Of a stretch of 39,805 nt of DNA, positions 8,038 to 16,493 are shown in pieces. The position numbers and the translations under genes are program-made. Position 1 is the stretch's first letter, and each line of letters begins with the position of its first letter. The notes under the pieces were generated by a model. It searched no databases, was not told where the DNA came from, and was given only the letters and a program-made list of their open reading frames with translations. The DNA comes from Deltaproteobacteria bacterium (GTDB taxonomy: Bacteria > UBA10199 > SPLOWO2-01-44-7), in assembly GCA_023265595.1 (NCBI GenBank), contig JAHFSU010000020.1, forward strand, positions 1 through 39,805, in the 5' to 3' direction.

Positions 8038-9060
8038 ATGACAATCCAAAAATGTGTTGGAAAAACAGCTTCTTATGGGGGTCAAACACTTGCTCCGCCC
8101 GAAGACGACGCGACATCGGTCGATTTGGCTCAAAAGAGGGCCCAATCGAGCTTCGTTGTGGCTCAAGCCAAACCAAACCGTGTCGTGCAAGAGTGTCAAT
8201 TTTCCTCCCAGGTTCCGATCCAGTTATTTGCAAATGGCGAAGCCATCCGAAAAGGTTCTGCCGTCTATGTTGGCCATTATGTTACGACCGTTAATATTCC
8301 GTTCGATGGAAATCCGGTGGAGATAGGTGTCAGAGCAAACGGGTGGAAGCAGACTAAAGAGATTACTCTGACAAGTTGTCCACCGAATGAAATTTGGTCA
8401 GAGCTTAGAGCCGATTTTGGATTTGAGAATTGCAGAGAGCAATCCGACCGGAAACACATCGGAGGCTATGACGATCCGGAAGTAGAGATTGGAGATACCG
8501 TCGTTGTGATGGAAAGGGGAAAAACACCGCGTGAAGTAGATATTCCGGTCACGACCAATGGTTCATGGACAACACCGAAGGCTCTCTTCCCACGAAATGC
8601 CGAGTGGCCTCGCATCTATTTTTCGGTTAAGGCCGTTTCCGACCATTACGAAGTGAATGTTCCAGAGCCGTATGATAGAGATGTTACCGTATATCTTTGC
8701 AAAGGGGATTCGCATTCACCCGAAACAAAAGATAATAAAGGAAAACCTCTCTCAAAAAGCGGTGGGTATCCAATAGCCCCTGCCAAGGTTTGCCAACCAG
8801 CGCTGGGGCAGCTTTGTGCGGTGGTTCCATGGGTATTTCCAGATAGGCCTGCGAGCACAAAGGGTGAGATTCATATCGGTGAGAATTTTTATCCCCAAGG
8901 CAAAAAATGCCTCGGCGTGTATGATTCTTTTGGACGCAAGATTGCCACCTGTTCCAGTACAAGTGAACCAACGGTATTCCGCTATGAAAGTCTGAAACTC
9001 CCGAACGGCAGTATTTGGGAGCCATCGCGGAATCGAGGAGATTACCTCCGTTTCGAGTAG
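8038..9060 (+). CDS. Unrecognised 340-aa protein
   Basis: I do not recognise this protein. It has no signal peptide. The middle and C-terminal parts alternate hydrophobic and polar residues in a beta-rich pattern (VPIQLFANGEAIRKGSAVYVGHYVTTVNIPF; TVVVMERGKTPREVDIPV; DVTVYLCKGDS), which suggests tandem beta-sandwich modules. Around ten cysteines are scattered along it. A good ribosome-binding site (GAGG seven bases upstream) supports the start. A sigma-28-like promoter lies directly upstream and is shared with an outer-membrane protein gene 21 kb away, so envelope or motility-linked regulation is possible. It stands between pilD and aroK on the same strand. Confidence 0.7.
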   Translation: MTIQKCVGKTASYGGQTLAPPEDDATSVDLAQKRAQSSFVVAQAKPNRVVQECQFSSQVPIQLFANGEAIRKGSAVYVGHYVTTVNIPFDGNPVEIGVRANGWKQTKEITLTSCPPNEIWSELRADFGFENCREQSDRKHIGGYDDPEVEIGDTVVVMERGKTPREVDIPVTTNGSWTTPKALFPRNAEWPRIYFSVKAVSDHYEVNVPEPYDRDVTVYLCKGDSHSPETKDNKGKPLSKSGGYPIAPAKVCQPALGQLCAVVPWVFPDRPASTKGEIHIGENFYPQGKKCLGVYDSFGRKIATCSSTSEPTVFRYESLKLPNGSIWEPSRNRGDYLRFE

Positions 9061-9072
9061 ACATCCCCCATC

Positions 9073-9087
9073 AGGTATCGCATACCT
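9073..9087. repeat. Short hairpin before aroK
   Basis: AGGTAT-CGC-ATACCT forms a 6-bp stem with a 3-base loop in the 33-bp gap before aroK. There is no T-run. A looser hairpin with the same GATACCT/AGGTATC core follows the adenosine deaminase gene (30641-30668). Confidence 0.45.
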
Positions 9088-9093
9088 CCTGCC

Positions 9094-9600
9094 ATGAGGC
9101 CCATCTTTCTGACAGGTTTTATGGGTAGCGGAAAATCGACTGTCGGCCGGGCCTTGGCGGCAGAGCTTAACCTTTCTTTTCTCGATGCCGACGATTTTTT
9201 TGCTGCAGAAAGCGGCCTACAACCGACATTCTACATCAAACGATTTGGAATCGATGCCTTTCGAAAAGCGGAAAAACGATTTTTGAAAAAAATTTTGACC
9301 AAAGCCCCCGGCGTTTTGGCAACAGGGGGTGGCGCGGTGATCGATCCCCTAAACCGAAGTCTCCTGCTCCAAAAAGGGTTTGTCGTTTGGATTTATTCCC
9401 CCCTCTTTTGTGTGCTGGCAAGGCTCAATCATCGCCCTTTGCCGCCGATGCTCTCCAAACCGATCACTCCGGAACATCTCCACAAACTTTTTGATTTCAG
9501 GAAACCGTTCTATCAAAGATGCCACCTCAAAGTGACCAATGCTTTTAAAAATCCCAAAGAAGTTGCAAAAGAGATTGCCGCCATTTATAGAAATGGTTAA
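9094..9600 (+). CDS. aroK: Shikimate kinase
   Basis: This enzyme phosphorylates shikimate at O3 with ATP, the fifth step towards chorismate. The 168-residue protein has Walker A GFMGSGKST (8-16), the shikimate-binding DADD, GIDAFRKAEKRFL with the conserved arginine, the GGGAVI loop, and an R-containing lid (LNHRPLPP). The FRKPFYQ region near the C-terminus matches the adenine-side arginine of the family. No Shine-Dalgarno sequence is visible. It is followed 11 bases later by a TPR gene and then aroQ, so two shikimate-pathway enzymes share a transcription unit. Confidence 0.95.
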   Translation: MRPIFLTGFMGSGKSTVGRALAAELNLSFLDADDFFAAESGLQPTFYIKRFGIDAFRKAEKRFLKKILTKAPGVLATGGGAVIDPLNRSLLLQKGFVVWIYSPLFCVLARLNHRPLPPMLSKPITPEHLHKLFDFRKPFYQRCHLKVTNAFKNPKEVAKEIAAIYRNG

Positions 9601-9611
9601 ACTCTATACCT

Positions 9612-10100
9612 ATGCATCCCGATCTTTTGAACAATTCCACATTCCTTAGATATTACAGCCAATGGCAGGAAAACCCGACTTCGATCGTCTTTGCGCCGAT
9701 TGCCGAATATTTTCGTCTCTATGGGATGGTCGATGAAGCCATTCAGACCTGTCAGGTTGGATTAAAACAAAATCCGCAGCTGATCAGCGGCCATCTGGCG
9801 CTTGCCAAGGCCTATCTTGACAAAAAAGAGAATGAAAAAGCGCTCCTCCATCTCGATTTTGTTTTGAAAACCATCCCCAATCATGAAAAAGCGTTAGAGC
9901 TGCTCAAAAATCATTTTGTTCCGCCGCCTCCCGTAAGCCCCCCAAAGAGTGGGGCATGGGAGACCCTTACGATGGCCAAAATTTTTGCGGCACAAGGACA
10001 TGTTGACAAGGCCCGCCATGTTTATGAGGTCATTTTGAAACGGGAGCCGGAAAATCAGGAAGCGAAAAAGGGGCTTCAAAATTTGGGAGAAACCCCATGA
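9612..10100 (+). CDS. TPR-repeat protein
   Basis: A 162-residue soluble protein with about three tetratricopeptide repeats: FAPIAEYFRLYGMVDEAIQTCQVGLKQNP, then SGHLALAKAYLDKKENEKALLHLDFVLKTIP, and a C-terminal one (AKIFAAQGHVDKARHVYEVILKREP) after a proline-rich linker. No signal peptide or enzyme domain is present. Its stop overlaps the aroQ start as ATGA. It shares style with the larger TPR gene two places downstream and may act with it; no partner can be named from sequence. Confidence 0.85.
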   Translation: MHPDLLNNSTFLRYYSQWQENPTSIVFAPIAEYFRLYGMVDEAIQTCQVGLKQNPQLISGHLALAKAYLDKKENEKALLHLDFVLKTIPNHEKALELLKNHFVPPPPVSPPKSGAWETLTMAKIFAAQGHVDKARHVYEVILKREPENQEAKKGLQNLGETP

Positions 10101-10549
10101 CACCGAAATTCGCCGTCGTCAATGGTCCCAACCTCAACTGGCTAGGCAAAAGAGAAAAAGCCGTTTATGGAACCGAAACTTGGCAGGAAATTTGGGAGGG
10201 TTTGCTGGAATGGGCTAAAGAAAAAAGAGTAACACTCGCCTTTTTTCAATCCAATCACGAAGGAGACTTGATCGACCATTTGCAAAAAATCGATACGGAA
10301 GTCGATGGGATTCTTTTCAATCCGGCGGCTTATGGCCATACGAGCATTGCGCTCCGTGATTGTGTTGCGAGTCTCGATATCGCTGTTGTCGAAGTCCATT
10401 TGAGCAAAATTCAAAAGCGGGAACCGTTTCGTCATCATTCCACCATTGCCGATGTTGCGGAAGCATCACTTGCCGGTTTCGGTCCAAAAGGTTATATATT
10501 GGGGCTGGAATTGTTGAAAACAATCTATGACCGTACTCAACAAAGATAA
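10097..10549 (+). CDS. aroQ: Type II 3-dehydroquinate dehydratase
   Basis: Dehydrates 3-dehydroquinate to 3-dehydroshikimate. The 150-residue length is that of the dodecameric type II enzyme, not the type I AroD. Diagnostic motifs: NGPNLNWLGKREKAVYG with catalytic tyrosine 24, FFQSNHEGDLIDHL, NPAAYGHTSIALRD, and EVHLSKIQKREPFRHHS with the catalytic histidine. The usual SNI is SKI here, a conservative change. It overlaps the TPR genes on both sides (4 and 23 bases). Confidence 0.96.
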   Translation: MTPKFAVVNGPNLNWLGKREKAVYGTETWQEIWEGLLEWAKEKRVTLAFFQSNHEGDLIDHLQKIDTEVDGILFNPAAYGHTSIALRDCVASLDIAVVEVHLSKIQKREPFRHHSTIADVAEASLAGFGPKGYILGLELLKTIYDRTQQR

Positions 10550-11909
10550 AATTCTCGAAGCGGCTAAGGAATATATCGTTCAGGGAAAGTTCGACAAGGC
10601 GATCCGCGAGTATGAAAAACTGCTTCAAGCCGATCCCAAAGATATGCGGGTCAAACTCCGCATTGCAGAACTTTTTGCCAAACGGCGGCAGGTCCCTGAG
10701 GCGATCAAGTCCTATCGCGAAGTGGCGGCGGCTTATGCGCAAGAGGGTTTTTATCTGAAGGCCGTTACGGTTTACAAAAATATCCTCCGGTTAAATCCGA
10801 GTCTTCTCGATATCAATCTTGCGTTGGCCCAACTCTACGAAAAAATGGGACTGCATGTCGATGCCGTCCATCAGTACGAAATTTTGGCGCAGGTATATGA
10901 GCAGAAAAATCAGTTTCAGGAGGCGTTGAAAATGCGGGAAAAGTTGGTGGAGCTGGCTCCGCAAGAGGGGGGCCACCGCATTCGGTTGGCCGAGAGCTAT
11001 CAGCGGGAAGAAAAAAAAGAGGAGGCGATTGAACAGTACGAAATTTTGGCCAAACAATATCGGGAACAGAAAAAAGACCCGCAACGTTTGGTGGAATTGT
11101 ATGAGCGGATTCTCCCCTATCGCCCGAAAAATAAAGAGATGCTCGCCGATTTGGTTCGCATTCATTACAACAAAAAAGATTATAAAGCCGCGCTGAAATG
11201 GCTGGAACTCTCAAAACAGCTTGTGGCCGCCGATTCCGATCTGCTCAAAATGCAGGCGGAGATGTATGCGGCGCTGAATCAGATCGATACCGCGCGCGGA
11301 AAATATCAGGAATTGGCAGAGCTGTATCAAAGGGGAGGGGAGTCGCAGAAGGCGCTCGAAGCCTACGGCGAAATTTTGGTCATTTTGCCCGAAGAGACGG
11401 AGACCTTGCGCAAATTGGTGGAGGATATTGATCCCGATGCTTTTCAAAGTCTGTTGGAAAAGGCAAACCGGAAACGCCAGCAGAAAGCGGCGGAGCAGGC
11501 GGCGCAGGAAGAGGAGGTCGAAAAAGAGAAAGAGAGGAAAGAGCAGGAGCGGGAGGCCAAAAAACAGGCAACACAATCCACATCGCCGGAAGTGAAGCCG
11601 ACGATAAAACCGGCAATGCCGGCGGCCCCGCAAAAATCGATGGCCCCATCGGCCAAATCCGCTGATCCGAAGCAGATTGAAAAATGGTTGCATGCGGCAC
11701 AATCGGCATTGAGTTTGGCCAAGGCGTATCAATCGACCGGTCTGGAGACAGAGGCAAAAAAAGAGATCGATCATGCCCACATTGTCTTGAAGCAGATTTT
11801 AGCGGTCGATCCCAATCATCCGCTTGCGAATAAATTATTGGGGATAACGGGCGCGAAAGAGGTCTCCTCCACTCCGCCTAAAGGAAAAAAGAAAATATCT
11901 TTTGTCTAA
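10527..11909 (+). CDS. Large TPR protein with charged coiled-coil region
   Basis: This 460-residue protein carries tandem TPR units over roughly residues 5-310 (for example AKEYIVQGKFDKAIREYEKLLQADP and ALAQLYEKMGLHVDAVHQYEILAQ). A strongly charged helix rich in E, K, R and Q follows (about 318-355), then an Ala/Pro linker and a final helical segment with one more TPR-like unit. It has no signal peptide, so it is probably cytoplasmic or membrane-associated through partners. It overlaps aroQ by 23 bases and is followed immediately by an ExeA-like ATPase. Such TPR-ATPase pairs often belong to pilus, secretion or gliding systems, but this is inference from context. Confidence 0.8.
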   Translation: MTVLNKDKILEAAKEYIVQGKFDKAIREYEKLLQADPKDMRVKLRIAELFAKRRQVPEAIKSYREVAAAYAQEGFYLKAVTVYKNILRLNPSLLDINLALAQLYEKMGLHVDAVHQYEILAQVYEQKNQFQEALKMREKLVELAPQEGGHRIRLAESYQREEKKEEAIEQYEILAKQYREQKKDPQRLVELYERILPYRPKNKEMLADLVRIHYNKKDYKAALKWLELSKQLVAADSDLLKMQAEMYAALNQIDTARGKYQELAELYQRGGESQKALEAYGEILVILPEETETLRKLVEDIDPDAFQSLLEKANRKRQQKAAEQAAQEEEVEKEKERKEQEREAKKQATQSTSPEVKPTIKPAMPAAPQKSMAPSAKSADPKQIEKWLHAAQSALSLAKAYQSTGLETEAKKEIDHAHIVLKQILAVDPNHPLANKLLGITGAKEVSSTPPKGKKKISFV

Positions 11910-11910
11910 A

Positions 11911-12723
11911 ATGGATCACCTTCAATATTATCATCTAAAAGAAGAGCCGTTTTCTATCCTGCCTTTGACCCAGTTTTATTTTCACAGTGAACAGCACGAT
12001 GAAGCGATGACCCGCCTTTTGAACGCCGTCGGCAAAATGAAGGGCCTTGCGGTTTTGATCGGCGAGGCGGGTTTGGGCAAAACGCTGTTGGCGAGGCGTC
12101 TGCTGGAAACGTTGCCGGATAGTGAATACGAGGTTTCTTTGTTGGTGGTGCTCCATCAGGATGTCGATTCGACATGGCTTTTGAAAAGAATTGCGGGCCA
12201 GATCGACATGGAAAATACTTCCGACAAAAAAGTCGATATTTTAACGGCCCTTTTCAAACGCCTTAACGAAATTGCCGAACAGGGGAAAAAAACAGTGGTA
12301 TTGATTGACGAAGCCCACATGCTGGCCGACAAAACGTTGATGGAAGAAATTCGCGGCCTTTTGAATTTGGAAACCCAAACGCAAAAATTGATTTCATTTG
12401 TCCTGTTTGGTTTGCCGGAGCTGGAACAATGTCTCGCCAAAGACCCGCCGTTGGCCCAAAGGGTGGCGATGCGCTTTAATTTAAAACCGTTTCATCTTGA
12501 GGCCACCGAGCGCTACATCGAATATCGTTTGCAACAAGCAGGCGGCGAAGAGGAAATTTTTTCGAGAGAGGCGGTGTGCAAAATTCATGAATTTTCCGGA
12601 GGGATTCCAAGATTAATCAATGTCCTATGCGACAACGCCCTCTTCGAGGGTTTTGTCCGCCGTGCGCCCTTGCCCTTGCCTCAGGAAGTGATCCAAAGTG
12701 TGGCGGAGGATTTGGCTCTTTGA
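11911..12723 (+). CDS. ExeA/GspA-like AAA ATPase
   Basis: An AAA ATPase of the ExeA/GspA/TniB-like group. It starts DHLQYYHLKEEPFSILPLTQFYFHSEQHDEAM, the typical N-terminus of this group. It has Walker A GEAGLGKT, Walker B VVLIDEAH, a sensor-type LFGLPELEQCL, and the C-terminal block EFSGGIPRLINVLCDNAL. There is no peptidoglycan-binding C-terminal domain or membrane helix, so it is the short form (270 aa). I chose the ATG at 11911; a TTG at 11902 is the alternative. It follows the TPR gene closely and precedes hisS. Membership in a secretion or pilus apparatus fits a genome that also has PilD, but is not shown. Confidence 0.85.
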   Translation: MDHLQYYHLKEEPFSILPLTQFYFHSEQHDEAMTRLLNAVGKMKGLAVLIGEAGLGKTLLARRLLETLPDSEYEVSLLVVLHQDVDSTWLLKRIAGQIDMENTSDKKVDILTALFKRLNEIAEQGKKTVVLIDEAHMLADKTLMEEIRGLLNLETQTQKLISFVLFGLPELEQCLAKDPPLAQRVAMRFNLKPFHLEATERYIEYRLQQAGGEEEIFSREAVCKIHEFSGGIPRLINVLCDNALFEGFVRRAPLPLPQEVIQSVAEDLAL

Positions 12724-12748
12724 CACTTTTGCGCCTCTCTGTTAACTT
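12720..12748 (+). promoter_or_regulatory. Sigma-70-type promoter for possibly leaderless hisS
   Basis: TTGACA (12720-12725) overlaps the stop of the ATPase gene. After 17 bases comes TAACTT, a weak -10, and the hisS ATG starts 8 bases later. Transcription would begin almost at the start codon, which agrees with the lack of any ribosome-binding site. Confidence 0.35.
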
Positions 12749-12756
12749 GCGCCTCC

Positions 12757-14004
12757 ATGAAAATCACCGCCATCAAAGGAATGAGCGATATTTTACCGCC
12801 GGAATCCTCCGTTTGGCGCGGGGTGGAAGAGAAGGTACGCCAAATTTTCGACAGCTTTGGCTTTGAAGAAATTCGCACCCCGATTGTGGAACCGACTGAA
12901 CTTTTTGTGAGAAGTGTCGGTGAAACCTCCGCGATCGTCGAAAAAGAGATGTACACTTTTGAAGACAAAAAGGGGGTGTCGCTGACGCTGCGCCCCGAAG
13001 GGACGGCCCCCGTCGTTCGCGCCTATATTGAAAACGGTCTGCAAGCCAAATATCCGGTAGCGAAACTCTGTTATTTTGGCCCGATGTTCCGTTATGAACA
13101 GCCTCAAAAAGGGCGCTCCCGCCAATTTTTTCAGATCGGCGCCGAATTGTTGGGGGCGGAGTCGCCCATGGCCGATGCCGAAATGCTGATCCTCCTCAAA
13201 AATATTTTTTCCGGGTTGGGTATTGAGGATGTCCGCTTTGAAATTAACTCACTCGGTTGCGCCGTCTGCCGGCCGAAATATCTTGAGGCCATTCACGGTT
13301 TCATGAAGGGAAAAGAGAAGAAATTTTGTGACGATTGTCAAAAAAGGGCAAAAAAAAATCCGCTCCGCATTTTGGATTGTAAAAAAGAACCTTGCCGCGA
13401 GTTGACGGAGGCTGTTTCCACCATCAGTGATTTTTGGTGTGAGGCCTGCCGGAAACATTATCGCGAAGTGCGCGGCCTGCTTTTGGCAGGGCATGTCCCG
13501 TTCAAGGAAAATACGAGGATTGTGCGCGGTCTCGATTATTATTGCCGCACCGCCTTTGAAGTTTTGTGCGACCGGCTTGGGGCGCAGAATGCGGTAGCGG
13601 CCGGTGGTCGCTATGATGGTCTGGTCAAGGATTTGGGCGGGCCGGATATTCCCGGCGTCGGTTTTGCGATCGGAATGGAGCGACTGACATTGTTGGCTCC
13701 TTTGATTCACGATTCACGACCCACGATTCACGAGCCGATGTTCTTTGCACTTTTGGGATCCGAAGCGGAGCAGGCGGCCTTGTCGGTCATTCAGGAATTA
13801 AGGGAAAAATCGCTCAGGGTTGAATCGGCCTACGGCGGTTCCCTCAAAAGTCAGCTTCGGCGGGCCGACAAATTAAAAGCGAAATGGGTTGTGATCCTTG
13901 GTGAAAACGAGGTCAAAAAAGGGGTCGCTATTGTCAAAAACATGCATGACGGAAAACAAAACGAGATTTTAATGGGGCGACTGGTCGGAGAATTATCCAA
14001 ATGA
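12757..14004 (+). CDS. hisS: Histidyl-tRNA synthetase
   Basis: Class II synthetase charging tRNA-His. Motif 2 region [24 protein letters not shown], the zinc-type cysteine region ([21 protein letters not shown]), the histidine-specific [12 protein letters not shown], and motif 3 [11 protein letters not shown] are all present. The C-terminal anticodon-binding domain starts around [17 protein letters not shown]. Length is 415 residues. Between motif 3 and this domain lies [12 protein letters not shown] (about residues 315-326), encoded by a small direct-repeat cassette that also occurs at the end of the kinase gene. It probably forms an extended linker. hisS overlaps aspS as ATGA, the common hisS-aspS pairing. 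Confidence 0.97.
   Translation: MKITAIKGMSDILPPESSVWRGVEEKVRQIFDSFGFEEIRTPIVEPTELFVRSVGETSAIVEKEMYTFEDKKGVSLTLRPEGTAPVVRAYIENGLQAKYPVAKLCYFGPMFRYEQPQKGRSRQFFQIGAELLGAESPMADAEMLILLKNIFSGLGIEDVRFEINSLGCAVCRPKYLEAIHGFMKGKEKKFCDDCQKRAKKNPLRILDCKKEPCRELTEAVSTISDFWCEACRKHYREVRGLLLAGHVPFKENTRIVRGLDYYCRTAFEVLCDRLGAQNAVAAGGRYDGLVKDLGGPDIPGVGFAIGMERLTLLAPLIHDSRPTIHEPMFFALLGSEAEQAALSVIQELREKSLRVESAYGGSLKSQLRRADKLKAKWVVILGENEVKKGVAIVKNMHDGKQNEILMGRLVGELSK
13704..13734. repeat. In-frame short repeat inside hisS
   Basis: Overlapping GATTCACGA blocks separated by short spacers, 31 bases in all. The last 23-24 bases match the repeat at 31898-31921 apart from one base. It encodes a linker segment of HisRS without breaking the frame. 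Confidence 0.65.
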
Positions 14005-15761
14005 AAAAGCGGACGCACACTTGCGGCGCGTTGATCGCCAAAAATGCCGGCAAAAAAGTGGTCCTGATGGGATGGTGCGATGCCCGCCGCGATCACGGAG
14101 GTTTGATTTTTGTCGATTTGCGCGATCGTTTTGGCCGGACGCAAATCGTTTTTGACCCGAAAGTAGCGGAAAAAATAATGCCGTTGGCCAAAGAGATTCG
14201 CTCTGAATATGTGTTGGCCATTGAGGGGATTGTGCGCAAACGTCCTAAGGGGATGGAAAATAAAAAAATGGCCACCGGCGCTATTGAAGTGTTGGTCCAC
14301 GATTGCGCTATTTTGAACCGTTCTCCGGTTCCTCCTTTTGAAATTTCCGATGAAACGACGGTCTCGGAGGATATTCGCCTGAAATACCGTTTTCTCGATT
14401 TGCGCCGCCCCAAAATGCAGCGGACTATGATTTTGCGCCATCTCGCGGCCCAGTCGGTCCGCCGCTCTCTTTCGGAGCAAGGTTTTTTGGAGATCGAGAC
14501 GCCGATGCTGACCCGATCGACTCCCGAAGGGGCGAGAGATTATCTGGTCCCCTCCCGCGTTCAGCCCGGAAAATTTTTTGCGCTGCCGCAATCGCCCCAG
14601 CTTTTCAAACAGCTTTTGATGATCTCCGGTTTTGATAAATATTTTCAGATCGTCAAATGCTTTCGGGATGAAGATTTGCGGGCCGATCGACAGCCGGAAT
14701 TTACCCAAATCGATATCGAAACCTCCTTTTTGGGACGCGACGCTATTTTGGAGATGGTTGAAGAGTTGATGGGCTCTCTTTTTAAAGAGACGTTGGGACA
14801 AAAATTGCCGAAGACGTTTGACCGGATCTCTTTTCACGATGCGATGAATCGGTATGGCTCGGACAAACCCGACCGCCGGATTCCGTGGCAATTGGAAAAT
14901 GTTTCGGAAATTTTTAAAAATTCCCCTTTCAAGATTTTTGCGCAAGCGGTTGCCGATAAAAAAGTGATTCAGGCATTGAAGGTGAGTCCTGCGGCAACGC
15001 TTACCCGAAAAGATTTTGAGGCCTTGGAACAGGAAGCAAAGGGGATGGGGGCGAAAGGACTTGGCTGGGCAAAACAGACACACGAAGGGTGGCAATCGCC
15101 GATCGCCAAAAATTTTTCGGAGGAGGAGAGACAGACCCTCATCAAAAAACTGAAAATAAAAGAGGGGGATGCCATTTTGTTTGCGGCCGATGAATGGGCT
15201 TTGGCCTGTTCGGTTTTGGGGGCGCTTCGTCTCTCCTTGGCAAAAAAACTAAAAGTTTTGGACGAATCCCAAACCGATATTTTTTGGGTTCTCGATTTTC
15301 CCCTGTTTGAATATCGCTTAGAGGAAAAGCGATATGTGAGTGTTCATCATCCCTTTACATCGCCCTTTCCAGAGGATCTTAAATTTTTGACTTCGGACCC
15401 GTCCAAGGTGAGATCACTCGGTTACGATCTGGTTTTAAACGGTTATGAAATCGGAGGCGGTTCGATTCGTATTCACGATCGCGGACTGCAGCAGCAGGTT
15501 TTTGAAATTTTGAATATTTCCTCCGAAGAGGCCCAGCGCCGTTTCGGTTTTTTGCTTTCGGCTTTGGAATATGGTGCGCCTCCCCACGGCGGTATTGCGT
15601 TGGGATTTGACCGATTGATTATGCTGCTCGCCCATTGTGAATCGATTCGTGATGTGATTGCGTTTCCGAAGACCGCCTCGGCGACGTGTCTGATGACGCA
15701 GGCGCCATCCGACGTGGATGCAGAGCAACTCAAGGAATTGCACATCCGGATTACTCCATAG
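14001..15761 (+). CDS. aspS: Aspartyl-tRNA synthetase, probably non-discriminating
   Basis: A bacterial-type AspRS of 586 residues. It has the N-terminal OB-fold anticodon domain ([24 protein letters not shown]), motif 2 [20 protein letters not shown], the bacterial GAD insertion, and motif 3 [13 protein letters not shown]. His32 in RRDHGG occupies the position where histidine marks non-discriminating enzymes and leucine marks discriminating ones such as E. coli AspRS. With GatCAB in the same window, this enzyme probably also charges tRNA-Asn with Asp for later amidation. The 3' end overlaps the convergent gene at 15751 by 11 bases. Confidence 0.96.
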   Translation: MKKRTHTCGALIAKNAGKKVVLMGWCDARRDHGGLIFVDLRDRFGRTQIVFDPKVAEKIMPLAKEIRSEYVLAIEGIVRKRPKGMENKKMATGAIEVLVHDCAILNRSPVPPFEISDETTVSEDIRLKYRFLDLRRPKMQRTMILRHLAAQSVRRSLSEQGFLEIETPMLTRSTPEGARDYLVPSRVQPGKFFALPQSPQLFKQLLMISGFDKYFQIVKCFRDEDLRADRQPEFTQIDIETSFLGRDAILEMVEELMGSLFKETLGQKLPKTFDRISFHDAMNRYGSDKPDRRIPWQLENVSEIFKNSPFKIFAQAVADKKVIQALKVSPAATLTRKDFEALEQEAKGMGAKGLGWAKQTHEGWQSPIAKNFSEEERQTLIKKLKIKEGDAILFAADEWALACSVLGALRLSLAKKLKVLDESQTDIFWVLDFPLFEYRLEEKRYVSVHHPFTSPFPEDLKFLTSDPSKVRSLGYDLVLNGYEIGGGSIRIHDRGLQQQVFEILNISSEEAQRRFGFLLSALEYGAPPHGGIALGFDRLIMLLAHCESIRDVIAFPKTASATCLMTQAPSDVDAEQLKELHIRITP

Positions 15762-16266
15762 TGTATTGTTTGTCGGCCAGTGCTGAAAGAATATCTTCCT
15801 GAACAATTTTGTAGGTGTCCTGTAAAAGACGGCCGGTATGTTCCATCCGTTTCATGAATTTTTCACCGTCGGGACCGGCGAGATTAATTTTTTCGCGGGC
15901 AACTAACTGGCTCTCTTTCGCCCCTTTTTCGACTTTTCTTCCGGTGCCGGTCGGATCTTTCAGATGGATGGTCAGATCGCGCATGATCACACACCCCTTC
16001 AAATTATCATGGATCTGTTTGGAAGAGGGATGCGGCGCGATCTGATTTTTGGTGACAAAAAGATGATGAATGGCTCCGTTGATTTCAATAGGCCGCATCG
16101 GATGTTGATTTTGAAAAATTTTTTCTGCCGGGCCGATCACAATTTGGTAGTGGCCGTAAGAGGCATGGACATTGAAAACATGGACTTCATTCGGAGGGAG
16201 GTTGGGTGAGAGCCGAACCCGCTCCATCAATTTTTCCAAAAATGAGAATAATTCACGATGTTGCAT
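15751..16266 (-). CDS. Unrecognised 171-aa protein with sigma-54-type promoter
   Basis: I do not recognise this protein. The start at 16266 is fixed by AGGAGG four bases upstream. It is soluble, with no signal peptide or membrane segment. The first part is mixed alpha/beta ([25 protein letters not shown]). The middle has several histidines ([19 protein letters not shown]). The C-terminal half is helical and charged ([33 protein letters not shown]). A near-perfect sigma-54 promoter lies 34-50 bases upstream. It overlaps the end of aspS tail to tail. Regulation by RpoN points to conditional expression; the function is unknown. Confidence 0.75.
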   Translation of the reverse strand: MQHRELFSFLEKLMERVRLSPNLPPNEVHVFNVHASYGHYQIVIGPAEKIFQNQHPMRPIEINGAIHHLFVTKNQIAPHPSSKQIHDNLKGCVIMRDLTIHLKDPTGTGRKVEKGAKESQLVAREKINLAGPDGEKFMKRMEHTGRLLQDTYKIVQEDILSALADKQYTME

Positions 16267-16299
16267 AATGCCTCCTATAAGATACCTATTCTTAATTCT

Positions 16300-16315
16300 T
16301 GCAATCGTTGTGCCA
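16300..16315 (-). promoter_or_regulatory. Sigma-54 (-24/-12) promoter, near consensus
   Basis: Read on the minus strand, TGGCACAACGATTGCA has the full TGGCAC box, the TTGCA box and correct spacing. The predicted start is near 16290, giving a 24-base leader that contains AGGAGG before the ATG at 16266. This is the best RpoN site in the window. Confidence 0.75.
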
Positions 16316-16437
16316 CAACATTCGGCAAACCCCATTTTATAAGTAATTGATTTTATTAATGTATTATTTAAATTTTTCCAATAGATTGGGAAAATGTCAA
16401 AAAACAGATACCCAGCTGTTGGTAATTTGACGATACA

Positions 16438-16474
16438 AAAAAACCGCCCGCCAAAAAATAGCGGACGGTTTTTT
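16438..16474 (-). terminator. Intrinsic terminator of lipoprotein gene 1
   Basis: Arms at 16438-16451 and 16461-16474 pair over 14 positions with one mismatch, flanked by A-runs and T-runs on both sides, so it can act in both directions. It lies 20 bases after the stop of the lipoprotein gene. The AT-rich stretch 16317-16437 upstream of it holds no gene that I can see. Confidence 0.85.
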
Positions 16475-16493
16475 CATTTTTTGCAGAACGTTT

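Noticed and set aside
13851-15095. Minus-strand open frame of 414 codons opposite hisS/aspS
   Set aside because: Antisense to conserved synthetase motifs; its His/Arg/Phe-rich composition and lack of signals mark it as a shadow.
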